Below, one piece after another: positions 38,556 to 49,059 of a stretch of 64,000 nucleotides of DNA. Numbering within the stretch: position 1 is the stretch's first letter; every line of letters begins with the position of its first letter. The translations under genes were made by a program, and so were the position numbers. The stretch is from NCBI GenBank assembly GCA_019914995.1, contig CM034128.1, forward strand, positions 9,054,501 through 9,118,500, written 5' to 3'. This DNA is from Acanthochlamys bracteata (taxonomy: Eukaryota > Streptophyta > Magnoliopsida > Pandanales > Velloziaceae). A model generated the notes under the pieces. It did no database searches and was not told the origin of the DNA. It saw only the letters and a list, made by a program, of their open reading frames with translations.

Positions 38556-39604
38556 AAAGACTGTTGGGTGATAACGTAGAAGCTAATTCTACAAATGGTA
38601 GATGAATTCTCGAGGAAATTCTTTCTCTAGCAAAAGTTGAAGTTAAGATGAAGCTAATTCTACAAATGCAGAATCTTGTTAGATGCATTGAAAGGCAGAG
38701 AAATAATTTGATGTATGAGATCAAGGGTGTGTTTTAATTACGATGAAAGTAAATTTTGCAAAAATTAAGTTTTAAAAAAATAAAGTTTTGTAAAAAGTAG
38801 ACTTCAATAGAAATAGAATTCTATATGTTAATTAAAATATATGAAGTAAATTTTTAGAATAGATTTTAATAAAAATAGAATTGATGTAGAAATAAAGTTT
38901 GGAATAATAATTGAAATATATAAGGTGGCTCGAATTCAAACATAAGAAGAAGGAATTGAATTTCAGGGCATTAAAACATGCCCCATAGTATATCTTAAAC
39001 TACCAACTAAAGTTCTTAGAAAAGATAGCAAGTAGTAAAAAAATTGCAAGGCATAGGTGTAAATTGAAATTGTCAGTTTAAATGTAAGATGTTCATTTGG
39101 GGCCAACTTTGTCTTGTGCCTAATAAATTTTCGCACATTTTGTTGATTATCAGAATGTTTTTTATCTGAAAATGAAACTTGATTTTTCTTTAGATAAAAG
39201 ACATAAAGTCTGATGGCAAAAATTAAAACCTTCAAACTCACCTGTCACACATGTGAAAAAATATACTTATGATGAAGTTGAGCTTAGGGCTTGTTTCAAT
39301 ATATCAAACTTTATTTTTTTCTTTTAGATTTTGAATTTGGTAATTTTACTTGTTTTAATTATTACTTAAAACTCTACTTATATTTTCATATCAAATTTTA
39401 TTTTTATTAAAATTTAACTTCAAATTTTATTTTATTTATTTTAAATATCACTTAAAATTTTATTTTTATCGAACTTTACTTTCATAAAATTTAATTTTAT
39501 AAAATTCAGTTACGTATATCTAAAATATGCATTTCTGCATACCGTGGTTTGCTCTCTTGGCATCTAGCCATAGTAGTTCACTCTAACCAATATGTTGCAA
39601 ACTA
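38556..39604. other. Intergenic, second AT-rich repeat type
   Basis: Two stretches, 38730-38950 and 39290-39530, are rich in TTTTAATTA, AAATTTTA and GTAAATTTT and look like a different, inverted pair of nonautonomous elements (GTTTTAATTACGATGAAAGTAAA against TACTTTCATAAAATTTAATT). The piece between them has no gene. Confidence 0.35.
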
Positions 39605-39872
39605 CTAAAGGGCCGTTTGGCTTCGCGTTTGAAAAACTGCTTATCAGTTTTTCTTAACTTTTTTCTATTTATATTTTTCAATACATATTTTATAAATATA
39701 TTAAAAATTTATTTAAAAATTTAGAAAGTGTAGAAAAATTCTACGGAATGAGATCTTTTTATTGCATATTTTTATTATTTTTTAAAGTAAAAAAAATAAA
39801 ATTCGTTTTTCAAAAAAAATAAAAATATTCTCTATTTTATAAAAACTTTTTTATAAGCAATCCCAAACGCCC
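39605..39872 (-). repeat. AT-rich MITE-like element, family A (reverse)
   Basis: Begins GGGCCGTTTGGCTTCGCGTTTG and ends AGCAATCCCAAACGCCCC. The termini share inverted GTTTGG/CCAAAC, and the core AATTCTACGGAATGAGATCTTTTTATTG is diverged. This copy shows terminal inversion best. Confidence 0.6.
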
Positions 39873-40734
39873 CAAAAGTATCCTTCTTGAATGCTTTAAA
39901 AGTTAACGGTAGGAAGTATTCCGCAGGTTGTTTGAGACATTGTACACATCCTAATTGGGATTCAAATTATTCATGTAATGAGTTTAAGATTCTTTTAAAA
40001 TTCTTGCCATGTAATGAAGCAAATAATTTATACTGAAATAAAGGTAAAAATAATTAATAAAAAAATTTTACGATATAAAATTTTTATTTATTTTTAAAAT
40101 TTTTAAAAGATTTTAAAAAATTTAATTAAAAAATATGAAATAAAAATTTGGAGAAAAAATTTCCCAACATGCCCTTAGAAATGTTAGTTTGGTCTTCTTC
40201 AACAAAATTAGTTCCTCTCTACTATTTCTTCGTACCGCCTTTTTAATTACAGACGTGGATCTAACAACTCCAATAACGCGTCTAATGCCTCGGCCATAGG
40301 AAACAATTTTTTTTTCTTTTGTTTTTTCTTTTTAAATTAACATCAAGCAAGCACGCATAATAACATTCAACTGTTTAAATCTAATGATCATTTTTAGCTA
40401 ACTCTAAGCTGTCCAACACTACGTAGCAGGCTTGGATTTTTAACCGAATGATATAAGGGAATAGTTTAGTGGACTTTAATCCAAAAACTTAAGAGTATAT
40501 TTAGAATTACTTTTTAAGTACTATTTATTTTAACTATTTATTTATATATAATCTTTTTTGTTAAATTTAAAATATAAAAATTTTATTTTAATATTATTGT
40601 TTATTATTTATCTATATATTTAAAATATACTAAATATTTTTTAAAATTTAACTTTATTTAAAAATTTTCAAATATACTTTAAAACATTTGTTCGATAATT
40701 CTGCACAACCAACTGGCTCAAAGGATGTACGGAA
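39873..40734. other. Intergenic, AT-rich
   Basis: A further diverged family-A-like stretch at about 40020-40175 (TTTTACGATATAAAATTTTTATT, ending ATGCCC). No gene is seen. Confidence 0.35.
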
Positions 40735-40960
40735 TCAACGTTATCAACTATGAAATAGAATTTTTTTTAAATAAGAAATATTTTTATTTTTATTTTTTTC
40801 AAAAAATAATAAAAATATATAATAAAAAAATTTTATTATTTAAAATTTTTTTACAATATCTAAAATTTTTAAATATTTATAAAATATATATTAAAAAATA
40901 TAAAATAAAAAAATAAAAAAATTACTTTTAATATGCACTATCAAACGCAGCTTAATGAAA
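40735..40960 (+). repeat. AT-rich MITE-like element, family A
   Basis: AATAATAAAAATATATAATAAA, core TTTTATTATTTAAAATTTTTTTACA, ATAAAATATATATTAAAAAATA, terminus CTATCAAACGCAGC, nearly the same end as the copy at 20430-20665. Confidence 0.6.
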
Positions 40961-41595
40961 TCGAAATTATAGTTAGAATATATTTTAGTGGAGTAAAATC
41001 TTAAAGTTAGAATTTTAAAATAAATCATAAAATTTTGTATATCGATAAAATAATTTTTAATATTATTAATATTTTTATAAAATTTTTAAATATTTTTAAA
41101 AAGTGTATCTATATTTTTAAAATAATTTTTATTAAATTTTATAAATTTATAAAATAAAATTTCAAAATTATACTTTATTAGAATGCTTTTTAATTTTATA
41201 GAAAATTTTATAAAATTTTACAAAAAATTCTCTCAAACTACTCAAAAAATCAAGAATAAAAAAATATACAAAATCCTAAAAAAATTAAAATCTTATCGAT
41301 ATTAATCAGTTAACATTTTAAAAACTTTTACTAAAAATTAAAAATCATTTTGATAAGATAACATCGTAGAATCGTACAACTTAAAATTTAAAATCTAAAT
41401 TATCAAACCTTGTATGAAATTATTTAATATACAATTTAATTCTTCCCATTTAAAAATTTTACGAAATATTATATTAAAAATATAAAAATTATATTTAAAA
41501 ATAAATACTCTATAAGTCTTTTCAAACAGCACATTACTCGAGAAACGAAAAAGGAAGACAACAGAACAGAGGGCAGAGCGCAGTGAACAGAGAAC
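40961..41595. other. AT-rich intergenic DNA and promoter of the UreH-like gene
   Basis: A/T-rich runs to about 41510, then a short GC-richer 5' UTR directly before the ATG at 41596. No gene is recognised. Confidence 0.4.
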
Positions 41596-43777
41596 ATGGA
41601 AAAGCTTATCACTTCTTCCTCCGTTGTCTCTCACTACCACCACCGCATCCCTTTCTCGGCTGCCCTCGCCGCCGAGACAGGCGGTAATAAAAACCGCTAT
41701 ACGCCGCCGATCCCCGGTAACCACAGATTCAAAATATCTGCTTCCTTACAAGGGGTCCCACTACCGCCATCTCTACATCTAACTTCCACGCTTTTTCTTA
41801 AGAAAAGTTCGCAGCTTTCTCTCTCCGGAGAGAACCCTGAGATTGGAACACCGGTTACACAGTCGTCGTCTGAAAGAGGAGGAGGAGGAGGAGATGATAA
41901 TTTGCAATTTCTTCGAAAGGTGAGGTCTTTTGAGCTACAAAGTAGGGATCTTTCTGTTTTTTCTTCCTTCGTGGCTTGGGAATTGTAGGCTACTGTAAAT
42001 TTGTTTCTCTCTCTTTTTTTTTTTATAAAATTTTGTTTAGAATTTCCTAAAATTACTTTTTCGTCTTAAATTGTTCTTGCTTTCCTTTTTCTTTGTTGTT
42101 GTTTGGAAGATTTATGAGGTCAGTTTTTTGTCTGGTACCGGATTCTTATGATGATGTTTATAGATGTTGATTGCCGTTACAATTACAAAGTTGATATGTT
42201 TGCTTTAAAAGTTCGTCTTTTTGTTCAAAATTGAGTTGAATCTTGTAATCTTGAGGTTTCATATCTGGGTTTGTTCTGAATGCTCCTGTAAACATTCAAA
42301 TACAAATTTTCTGTCAAGTTTTTACAAGGGGTTACTAGTTTGTATGTATTCATGCTATTTGAAATAGATTTCCTGCGTTCAAACTATTGTTGAGTTTGAT
42401 GTTATATCTGAGAGACGATGCACCGGTACCGTGAAGAAGATGGGTCATCTATACACATTGTTCTCTGTACTATGAGGAATTCCTTCAGAAAAAGTATAAT
42501 CTTTTTCTTTTTACTTCACTGAAATGGAGCAACCTTGGCTGTGTATTGTGGACACTATTTATCTTTGAGCCTCTTTGGTAGACCTGTCCAGAATGAGAAT
42601 CTAAAATTCAGGAGCTAGGGCCCCTGTCTCCTGTTTTTCCAAAAAATCAGCAGCTTCAATCTATAATCAGTAATGCTACCAAAACAATTTTTTGAGATTA
42701 AATCTTTAATTAGAAGTTAGGATCAGCATAATCAGGCTAAACCAAATATCTTTTCTAACTTTTGAGAGAATGTAGAATCTGTAATATGTTTTCAAAAGAC
42801 TCTACCAAAAGTAGAAAGTGAAAACCTTGCAGTGGCTCCTTGATGATAAAGTACTTCCTCTTTTTTTGTCCCTGTTTTTTTACTATTCCTAAACTGAAGG
42901 CTCTGTATACCTCCTGTTTATGATTTCTATCCAATATCTGACAGAAATATGGTGTTTTTTTAACTTTTTACAGGTTGCTTCTACCTTCGTTTCTGTTTTC
43001 ATTTCAGCATCTATAGTGACTCTACTCCAGTCTATCATAGCAATACCAGCCTATGCAACAGTACTGTCAGCTGCTAAGGCAGGAGGACCTCTTCTTAAAA
43101 CCGAGCTGCTGAGTAGCGCCTGGACTGGGTTTTTTGCTGGCTGCCTGCACACATTGTCGGGACCTGATCACCTTGCTGCCTTGGCTCCTTTGTCCATTGG
43201 ACGATCAAAAGTAGAAAGTGCTGTAGTAGGAGCTCTATGGGGTTGCGGCCATGATGCAGGTCAAGTTCTATTTGGTCTGCTGTTCTTGCTGCTGAAGGAT
43301 CGTTTGCACATAGAGGTCATCCGCACATGGGGAACGAGAGTCGTAGGCGTAACTCTTCTTCTGATTGGAGCTATGGGCATTAGGGAAGCCTCAGAGGTGC
43401 CGATGCCGTGTGTTGCTTTGGAGAATGGGGAATGCGTAGCTGATCATTTAGAGATTGCTCCTACTAAGAAGAAAATTGGCTTTGCAACATTTGCTACTGG
43501 TATCGTGCATGGGTTGCAACCCGATGCTCTTATGATGGTGTTACCAGCACTTGCTCTTCCTTCTCGTCTTGCTGGTGCTGCGTTTTTAGGTATGTTTCTA
43601 GTCGGAACAGTATTTGCTATGGGGAGTTATACAGTCTTTCTTGGGTCATGTAGTGAGGCGCTGAAAGAAAGGGTTCCTAGGATTACAGAGAAATTGACCT
43701 GGGCTGCTTCAATTGTGGCAATATCCATGGGAGTAGCTCTTCTTGTTAGCCAATTGTTTGGTTTTAGTCTTTATTGA
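41596..43777 (+). CDS. Plastid UreH-like / nickel-transport-family membrane protein
   Basis: Two exons, 41596-41919 and 42974-43777, encode 375 residues. Residues 1 to about 108 are a Ser/Pro/Arg-rich plastid transit-like leader with a poly-Gly stretch (ERGGGGGDD, from a GGA repeat). The membrane part then begins: SVFISASIVTLLQSIIAI, followed by WTGFFAGCLHTLSGPDHLAA with the metal-transporter HxxxxxDH signature, GALWGCGHDAGQVLFGLLF, VVGVTLLLIGAMG, then FATGIVHGLQPDALMMVLPA, with a second His, and further helices to the C-terminus. This matches the high-affinity nickel-transport (NiCoT/UreH) family proteins targeted to plant chloroplasts. The metal actually moved is not shown by the sequence. 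No frame break is seen. Confidence 0.9.
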
Positions 43778-44514
43778 TCAAATTTTTTATTTCAATTTTG
43801 TGGTGACGTCAAGGATTATTGATATGGTTCTGGGAGTTTGATAATAGAAAAAGTTATGCTTGATAAACCTAGCAGCTACCACTTCATTGCAACCACGATT
43901 AGACTAATCTTAATAAAGCTTTCATTTACTTGTTGTATTGATGGGTTCTGAAAGACAATTATTTTAATTCTCTATGTTATTGTCACACTTGCACGTTACA
44001 ACCGATATATCCAAATGTATTACATGTGGTATTCACGATCTTTTATATACTTGTAAAAATATCAGGATCAAGTTTGTGGGTCTTTAATGATCTATACATT
44101 TGCTTGCTTTTCCCTTGTTTGTTTGTGTTTCTTATTTGTTTTTGAGATAACTTCCAAAACTAGCACTAGGCACTCAAATGAGACTTCTAATCCTTTAGTA
44201 GTCATTGCCAGATTAGCCTGACAATATCAGTGGGTGGATTTGGTTAAATAATGAAAGGCACAAGTTAATTGAGGAGATTTAGGGACCAAATTCTAGGGAC
44301 TAATAATTCATTTGATCCCTGCAGAAATATTTAGGAGTGCTAATGAAAGAGATTTCTTTAAAAAAAGATATTTTTATTTTTTAACAAATAAAATATTTTT
44401 ATTTGTTCCACAACATCCCCTTGAAACCTATTCAAATCCTGATAATGAATAATAATAACAATCACAAAAAATTTGTAACGCGATAAAAATGTCTCGAAAA
44501 TGAACATTAGCAGT
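43778..44514. other. Intergenic between convergent genes
   Basis: The 3' UTR of the UreH-like gene, then non-coding DNA. The missing last exon of the GDSL-lipase gene was looked for here on the minus strand and not found. Confidence 0.45.
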
Positions 44515-45640
44515 AAAAAAAGAAAAAACTACCATATTTTGAAGGTCTCTGAATAATATCGAGGAAATTGGAATATATGTCGATGTATATTATTTTCGAT
44601 CCTTGGAGATTCAATTGAAAATGTTTCATCTCTGCAGATAGTTCGCGATTATAATCTTCCGCAACATAGTTGTACAATGTCACAGTCTCTTTGTATCCCT
44701 CAAGAGTTCTTTGTGAGGGGATGCATCCCAAAGGCGGCAATCCAGTTACTGCAATGTTCCGTGCTCCCATATTGTAAAGATCCTACATAATTTTTTACCA
44801 AAAGACAACATTTTATTTATGTTGGGTTATCAGTAGCTTAAGATTATGCATTTCTGAAGTCTTGCCTGGATAGAACGGGAAGCAGTCTGAATTAAGAACT
44901 TGATATAAGATGGGATATCATATTGTGTTCTTCTTAAAGGATTGGTGAAGTAATTCACAATATCATTGCTCCCGCAACCAATTATGTACCTTTATTCACA
45001 GTGCTTGCCGCTTGCTCACCGCTGGCAACAGACCGCAACTTCTTCTTGTAGTCTTTGAACAACTCTAATTGATCTGGCATCGACAAAGCAATCTGTACAT
45101 ACTGAAAAACATCAGCTCCTATTCAAATTTTTTTTTTCAGCGAAGTAAATTATGAAAGAAGTACTCCTACATATATGTATACCATTAAGTTTATCATAGC
45201 CAGAACCACCAGAAGCAAAGCATACGCCTGTAAGCAGTTCCTCGTTTTTCAACTCTGGATTCAGGTAAGGTGGCAATAACTCTTTTATTCCAAGTCCTGA
45301 TGCTGCAAATTAAGGATAGCACAGTCACGGATGTGTTCATTTTACAAAGTACGTTCTGGTAGAGATGTCAAAAATCAGAAAATAGATGATATAATGAAAT
45401 GTTTTGCGTCAGCTTTTGAAAAAATTATCAAACAGATTGTACCAAGTAGGTCTGATGGGACATTCCCATTGCTAAATCTTCCCGTAGGACGGTGATCTAT
45501 TATGAAGTCCTTGCCATAAGGCGGGAAAGTTGGACTTGGAAATGCTGAGAAGCAGATTGTTGTTGCCAGTGTCCATGATAGAGTCGCCAAATACAAACAT
45601 CGCCTGAAACCTTGGAATCTGCAATGCATTAAAAGCTCCA
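44515..45640 (-). pseudogene. GDSL esterase/lipase pseudogene
   Basis: The family consists of secreted SGNH hydrolases. Minus-strand pieces are collinear. First, FQAMFVFGDSIMDTGNNN with the GDS nucleophile block, then LLLSISKSNFP, an extra base, and YGKDFIIDHRPTGRFSNGNV. Second, [20 protein letters not shown] and [15 protein letters not shown]. Third, IALSMPDQLELFKDYKKKL, and after a frame change IIGCGSNDIVNYFTNPLRR with the GxND block. Fourth, MGARNIAVTGLPPLGCIPSQ to IYSNFLDIIQRPSKYG. At least two frame shifts are present, and the last exon with the catalytic Asp-His pair is absent, so the gene is dead. GT-AG introns are still recognisable, so this was a duplicated gene and not a retrocopy. 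Confidence 0.88.
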
Positions 45641-47161
45641 GCAAAATCCGTTAATTTGATATAATGAGCAAGAAGAAGTGGAGATTCATCTTCTTCTCGT
45701 TGAAAGTATTAGTAGTTGCTTGCAAGTATTAAATTCTATGATACATTGAGAAATAACTGTCGTGGAATTTGTTAGATAATTACTCTTGTTGCTGCCATTG
45801 ACAGACGATACAAATTAAATTAAAGATGACCTTCTTATATGTCTAAGCATGTATTTGAAATTATAATCAATTCTCTTTGACATTTACTAATAAACTGAGC
45901 TACTAGTGACAGCCTGGAACATTCTAATTAATAACAGTTGATTTATAAGTATGTGGAGAATCTTATAAACATTGCGTTTAAGCTTTGACTTGGGAGATTG
46001 TTAGAGATTTTTAAACAGATTTGGCGATCATGTGTTAACATGGCAGAAACCGACCGCAACCACTCCGATCACCTGGAGTTGGTTACCTGGAGAACCGGCC
46101 AGTTGACATTTGACCAAATTAGCAAGAAATTATTTGAAAGTACTTATAGAATACGATTTATATTTTTATTTTATTTTTAATTTAAATAATAATAAAAATA
46201 AATAAAAATAAAATTTATAACATAAATTTTTCTAAATTATTTGTTTTTTCAAAACAAATTTTATAAAAATTTTATTAAATAAATATGAAATAATGAAAGG
46301 TATACCATAAATAATGCCGACTACGAAAGCTAGCAAATTAGACATTTGACCAAAGTTTGGAGAGATACTCTAATAGTATAGAAACTCTAACCGATTTAAG
46401 AATTAGCGACGCAGAGCCTAGACATACGTATACGCACTTGAACGGAGGGCATTAAGTGAAATCAAATTCTTTTAAAAGATATTTATTTTATACTTTCTAA
46501 ATTTTTAAATAAAATTTTTAAATACATATAAAATATATATTAAAAATGATAAATAAAAATTAAAAAATTATTTTTTGAAAAAGTACTGCCGAACGCATTC
46601 TAATCAAATTATTTTCTTCAATTTTCGCTTAATTTTTTAGCAATTTTCTTTCTATGTTTCTTGCTTGTTCTTCTTTTGTTGAATCGTATCATTCAACGCA
46701 ATAAGCTACTAATTTGCATCACATTTAACAATAACGTTAACCGTTCACTACGTTATTTTTTGTTGTACTCACTAATACAGATTGGACCTTTACTCACTGA
46801 AATTTACCGTCCCATTAAGTACTTCGTCAAAATAGATGAACACAGAGAGTGTAAAGCTTTAGAAAAATCAGGTTAAAGTAAAATATGAGTTAAATTTATG
46901 CTTTTGTAGTAAATTGTTTCTTATATAAGTAGCATCTCTCTGTTTTTTTTTTAGTTTTGTATGTGTGTAATGATTAAAACTCAGTTTGTGTGCAAGTATT
47001 TTGTTAAGAGAACACAGTTCCTTAAGCAATGATTTGCCTCCCTCTTACTTGGTTCATGTATATATTATATACTTGTTTATGAGGAATTATCATGCAGTTT
47101 TTCGTTGATACAGTGAACTTCTCAAGGGAAATTGAATAATTCTATCTTGGTTTGAAGCTCA
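45641..47161. other. Intergenic, AT-rich, with partial family-A repeats
   Basis: Family-A-like segments lie at about 46145-46290 (core AATTTATAACATAAATTTTTCTAAATT) and 46480-46605 (ends GTACTGCCGAACGCATTC). No gene is supported. Confidence 0.4.
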
Positions 47162-47166
47162 GCTAG
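47162..47166 (+). other. 5-bp target site duplication, left
   Basis: GCTAG directly before the 5' LTR; matches GCTAG at 52716-52720 after the 3' LTR. Confidence 0.9.
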
Positions 47167-47621
47167 TGATGCACAGGGCCAAAGAATTGCTGAACAGAAC
47201 AAAGAAGGGCATTTTTTTAGGAAGAGAAAATAGAATATCAGCTGCAAGGTTTGCCCCGGCTATCAGTCCTGACAGTAAGAGTAGCACCAGTTATCTGTAA
47301 AGATTCAGATGCAGTAGTATTGCTAAGAATCACTTAGCAATTAGTATTAAATAATAGAAGTCTTGCTGAAGTTTAAGTCTTTGAAGGAGTCTAATTAATG
47401 GTAGCGCAGTCACAGTCAAGAGTCCATTATGGTTTAGAAGTTCTTTGGCAGTAGAACTTCAGTAGGCATAGGAGTTCTTTTGTAGAAGAACTATTCATTT
47501 AGCTATAAATAAGAGTTGTAAGCCTCAATGGGGGGCGGAGAGATTTATGCATTAGTTATTTTTGAATTATACTTTACTAGTTAGCTTGTCACAACCCAAT
47601 ATTTGTTGAGAAGGTGCATCA
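47167..47621 (+). repeat. Gypsy 5' LTR
   Basis: 455 bp. A TATAAAT box at 47504-47510 would be the element promoter. Confidence 0.95.
47504..47510 (+). promoter_or_regulatory. TATA box of the gypsy LTR promoter
   Basis: TATAAAT in an otherwise mixed LTR; the same box is kept in the 3' LTR at 52598-52604. Confidence 0.6.
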
Positions 47622-47624
47622 ACT

Positions 47625-47636
47625 TGGTACCAGAGC
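47625..47636 (+). other. Gypsy primer-binding site
   Basis: TGGTACCAGAGC, one base from the initiator-Met-tRNA complement, three bases after the LTR end. Confidence 0.8.
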
Positions 47637-47643
47637 AAGGTCC

Positions 47644-49000
47644 ATGGGGAAGCACCGCTCTAACACTCCCAACTCACCTAAGACTCCAGAGCCTACCATC
47701 ACCATTGGAGATGCCTTGCAAGCATATTCCAGTGTACCATCCAACCAAACAGCAACAACGCTAGGAGAGAACCTTGTGTTGGAGGAAATAAGACGTATGT
47801 CATCCAACATAGAGAGGCTCACCTTAGTTGTTTCTAACTAACCAAACCAAAGAGGAACAAGTGCCTTATGAGAAACCAGCAACCGAAGTGAAGCCCATCG
47901 AGCAGAACATGCTTCAAGAAGGGACTTCCTCGGACAGCCAAACAAATCAGCCCATTTTTTCTGTCCTACAATCCACCAGTATACCTACAATTCCACATCA
48001 AGTAGCACCTATCCAAAGCAATACTGAGCAGCAATGGCCCCAAACAAAACAGCAACCAATGCCATCCGCACCTTCGACATTCACTCAAAACACCGCCCTT
48101 CGCATAAATGACTAATACGAATCCTATTGGCAGCAAACTCCAGTAAGCCACACACACTAACCCTTCGGGAAATGTAAAGGTACCACCACTCAAACACATA
48201 CCAGGCCAATCAAGTATCTCAAAACCCAAACCATCCAGCACTGCAATCATATAACACCCCCACTCAACCCTTCAAGGAGAGACACAAGTTTCCTTATTTT
48301 GATGGAAAGGGGCCAAACGAGTGGCTGTACTCGGCAGAAAATTTTTTCAAATTTTACAACACACCACCTTGGGATCGAGTGGGAATCATTTGAATGTATT
48401 TCCAGGACGGTTAATAGATGGTACCAAAGCTTCGAAATGGACAAACCCCAACACTCATGGGAAGAATTTCGTGAAGCCTTGCTGATGAGGTTCGGTCCTA
48501 CTGCTTTCGGAAATCCTAGCTTCTCCTTACAATAGTTGCGCCAAACCGAATCATTAGGAGAGTATTTGGCTGCTTTCGAAGACCTTCGAACTCAGCTGCC
48601 CTCTACTACGGAGCAAGACTTGGTTGGGAGGTTTTGTAGAGGGCTTTCAAAGAAGCTCGCAATGGACGTAATGGTAGCAAGACCTAATGAATTGCAAATG
48701 GCATACATGTTGGCTAAGATGTTTGAAAACAAGAATTCAGCAGAGTCTTCCACCCCGGTCAGACAGAGGCATACACCAGCTCAGCAATTCTATCCATCTT
48801 CAACTCACACTCAGACCTTCGGGCAACCTGCATCCAACACACCAATAACAAATAGTCTAGCACAGAATGCTCGATCTAAACCTTCAAATTTGTCAGTGAC
48901 TGAGATCAACTCCAGGAGATCAAAGGGGTTATGTTTCTATTGTGATGAGAGGTATGTTCCTGGTCACAAATGCACGACTCGTCTATATGCCATTACAGTA
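47644..49000 (+). pseudogene. gag: Gypsy gag, broken
   Basis: Starts MGKHRSNTPNSPKT. The capsid region reads FPYFDGKGPNEWLYSAE and FYNTPPWDRVGI, then QTESLGEYLAAFEDLRTQLP and FCRGLSKKLAMDVMVARP. The zinc knuckle is CFYCDERYVPGHKC (about 48930-48975). Stops and shifts near 47841, 48118, 48390 and 48535 break the frame. Confidence 0.85.
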
Positions 49001-49059
49001 AGCGAAACTAACGAAATGGAAGAAGATACCAGAGAAGAACAAGAGACAGATGCAGAGGA

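Noticed and set aside
41395..41724. Minus-strand frame opposite the UreH-like first exon
   Set aside because: No domain; composition follows from the transit-peptide coding strand and AT-rich flank.
45998..46180. Frame ending HLELVTWRTGQLTF, loosely like the active-phytochrome-binding motif of PIF bHLH proteins
   Set aside because: Only about 14 residues agree loosely, with no bHLH nearby and AT-rich repeats on both sides.
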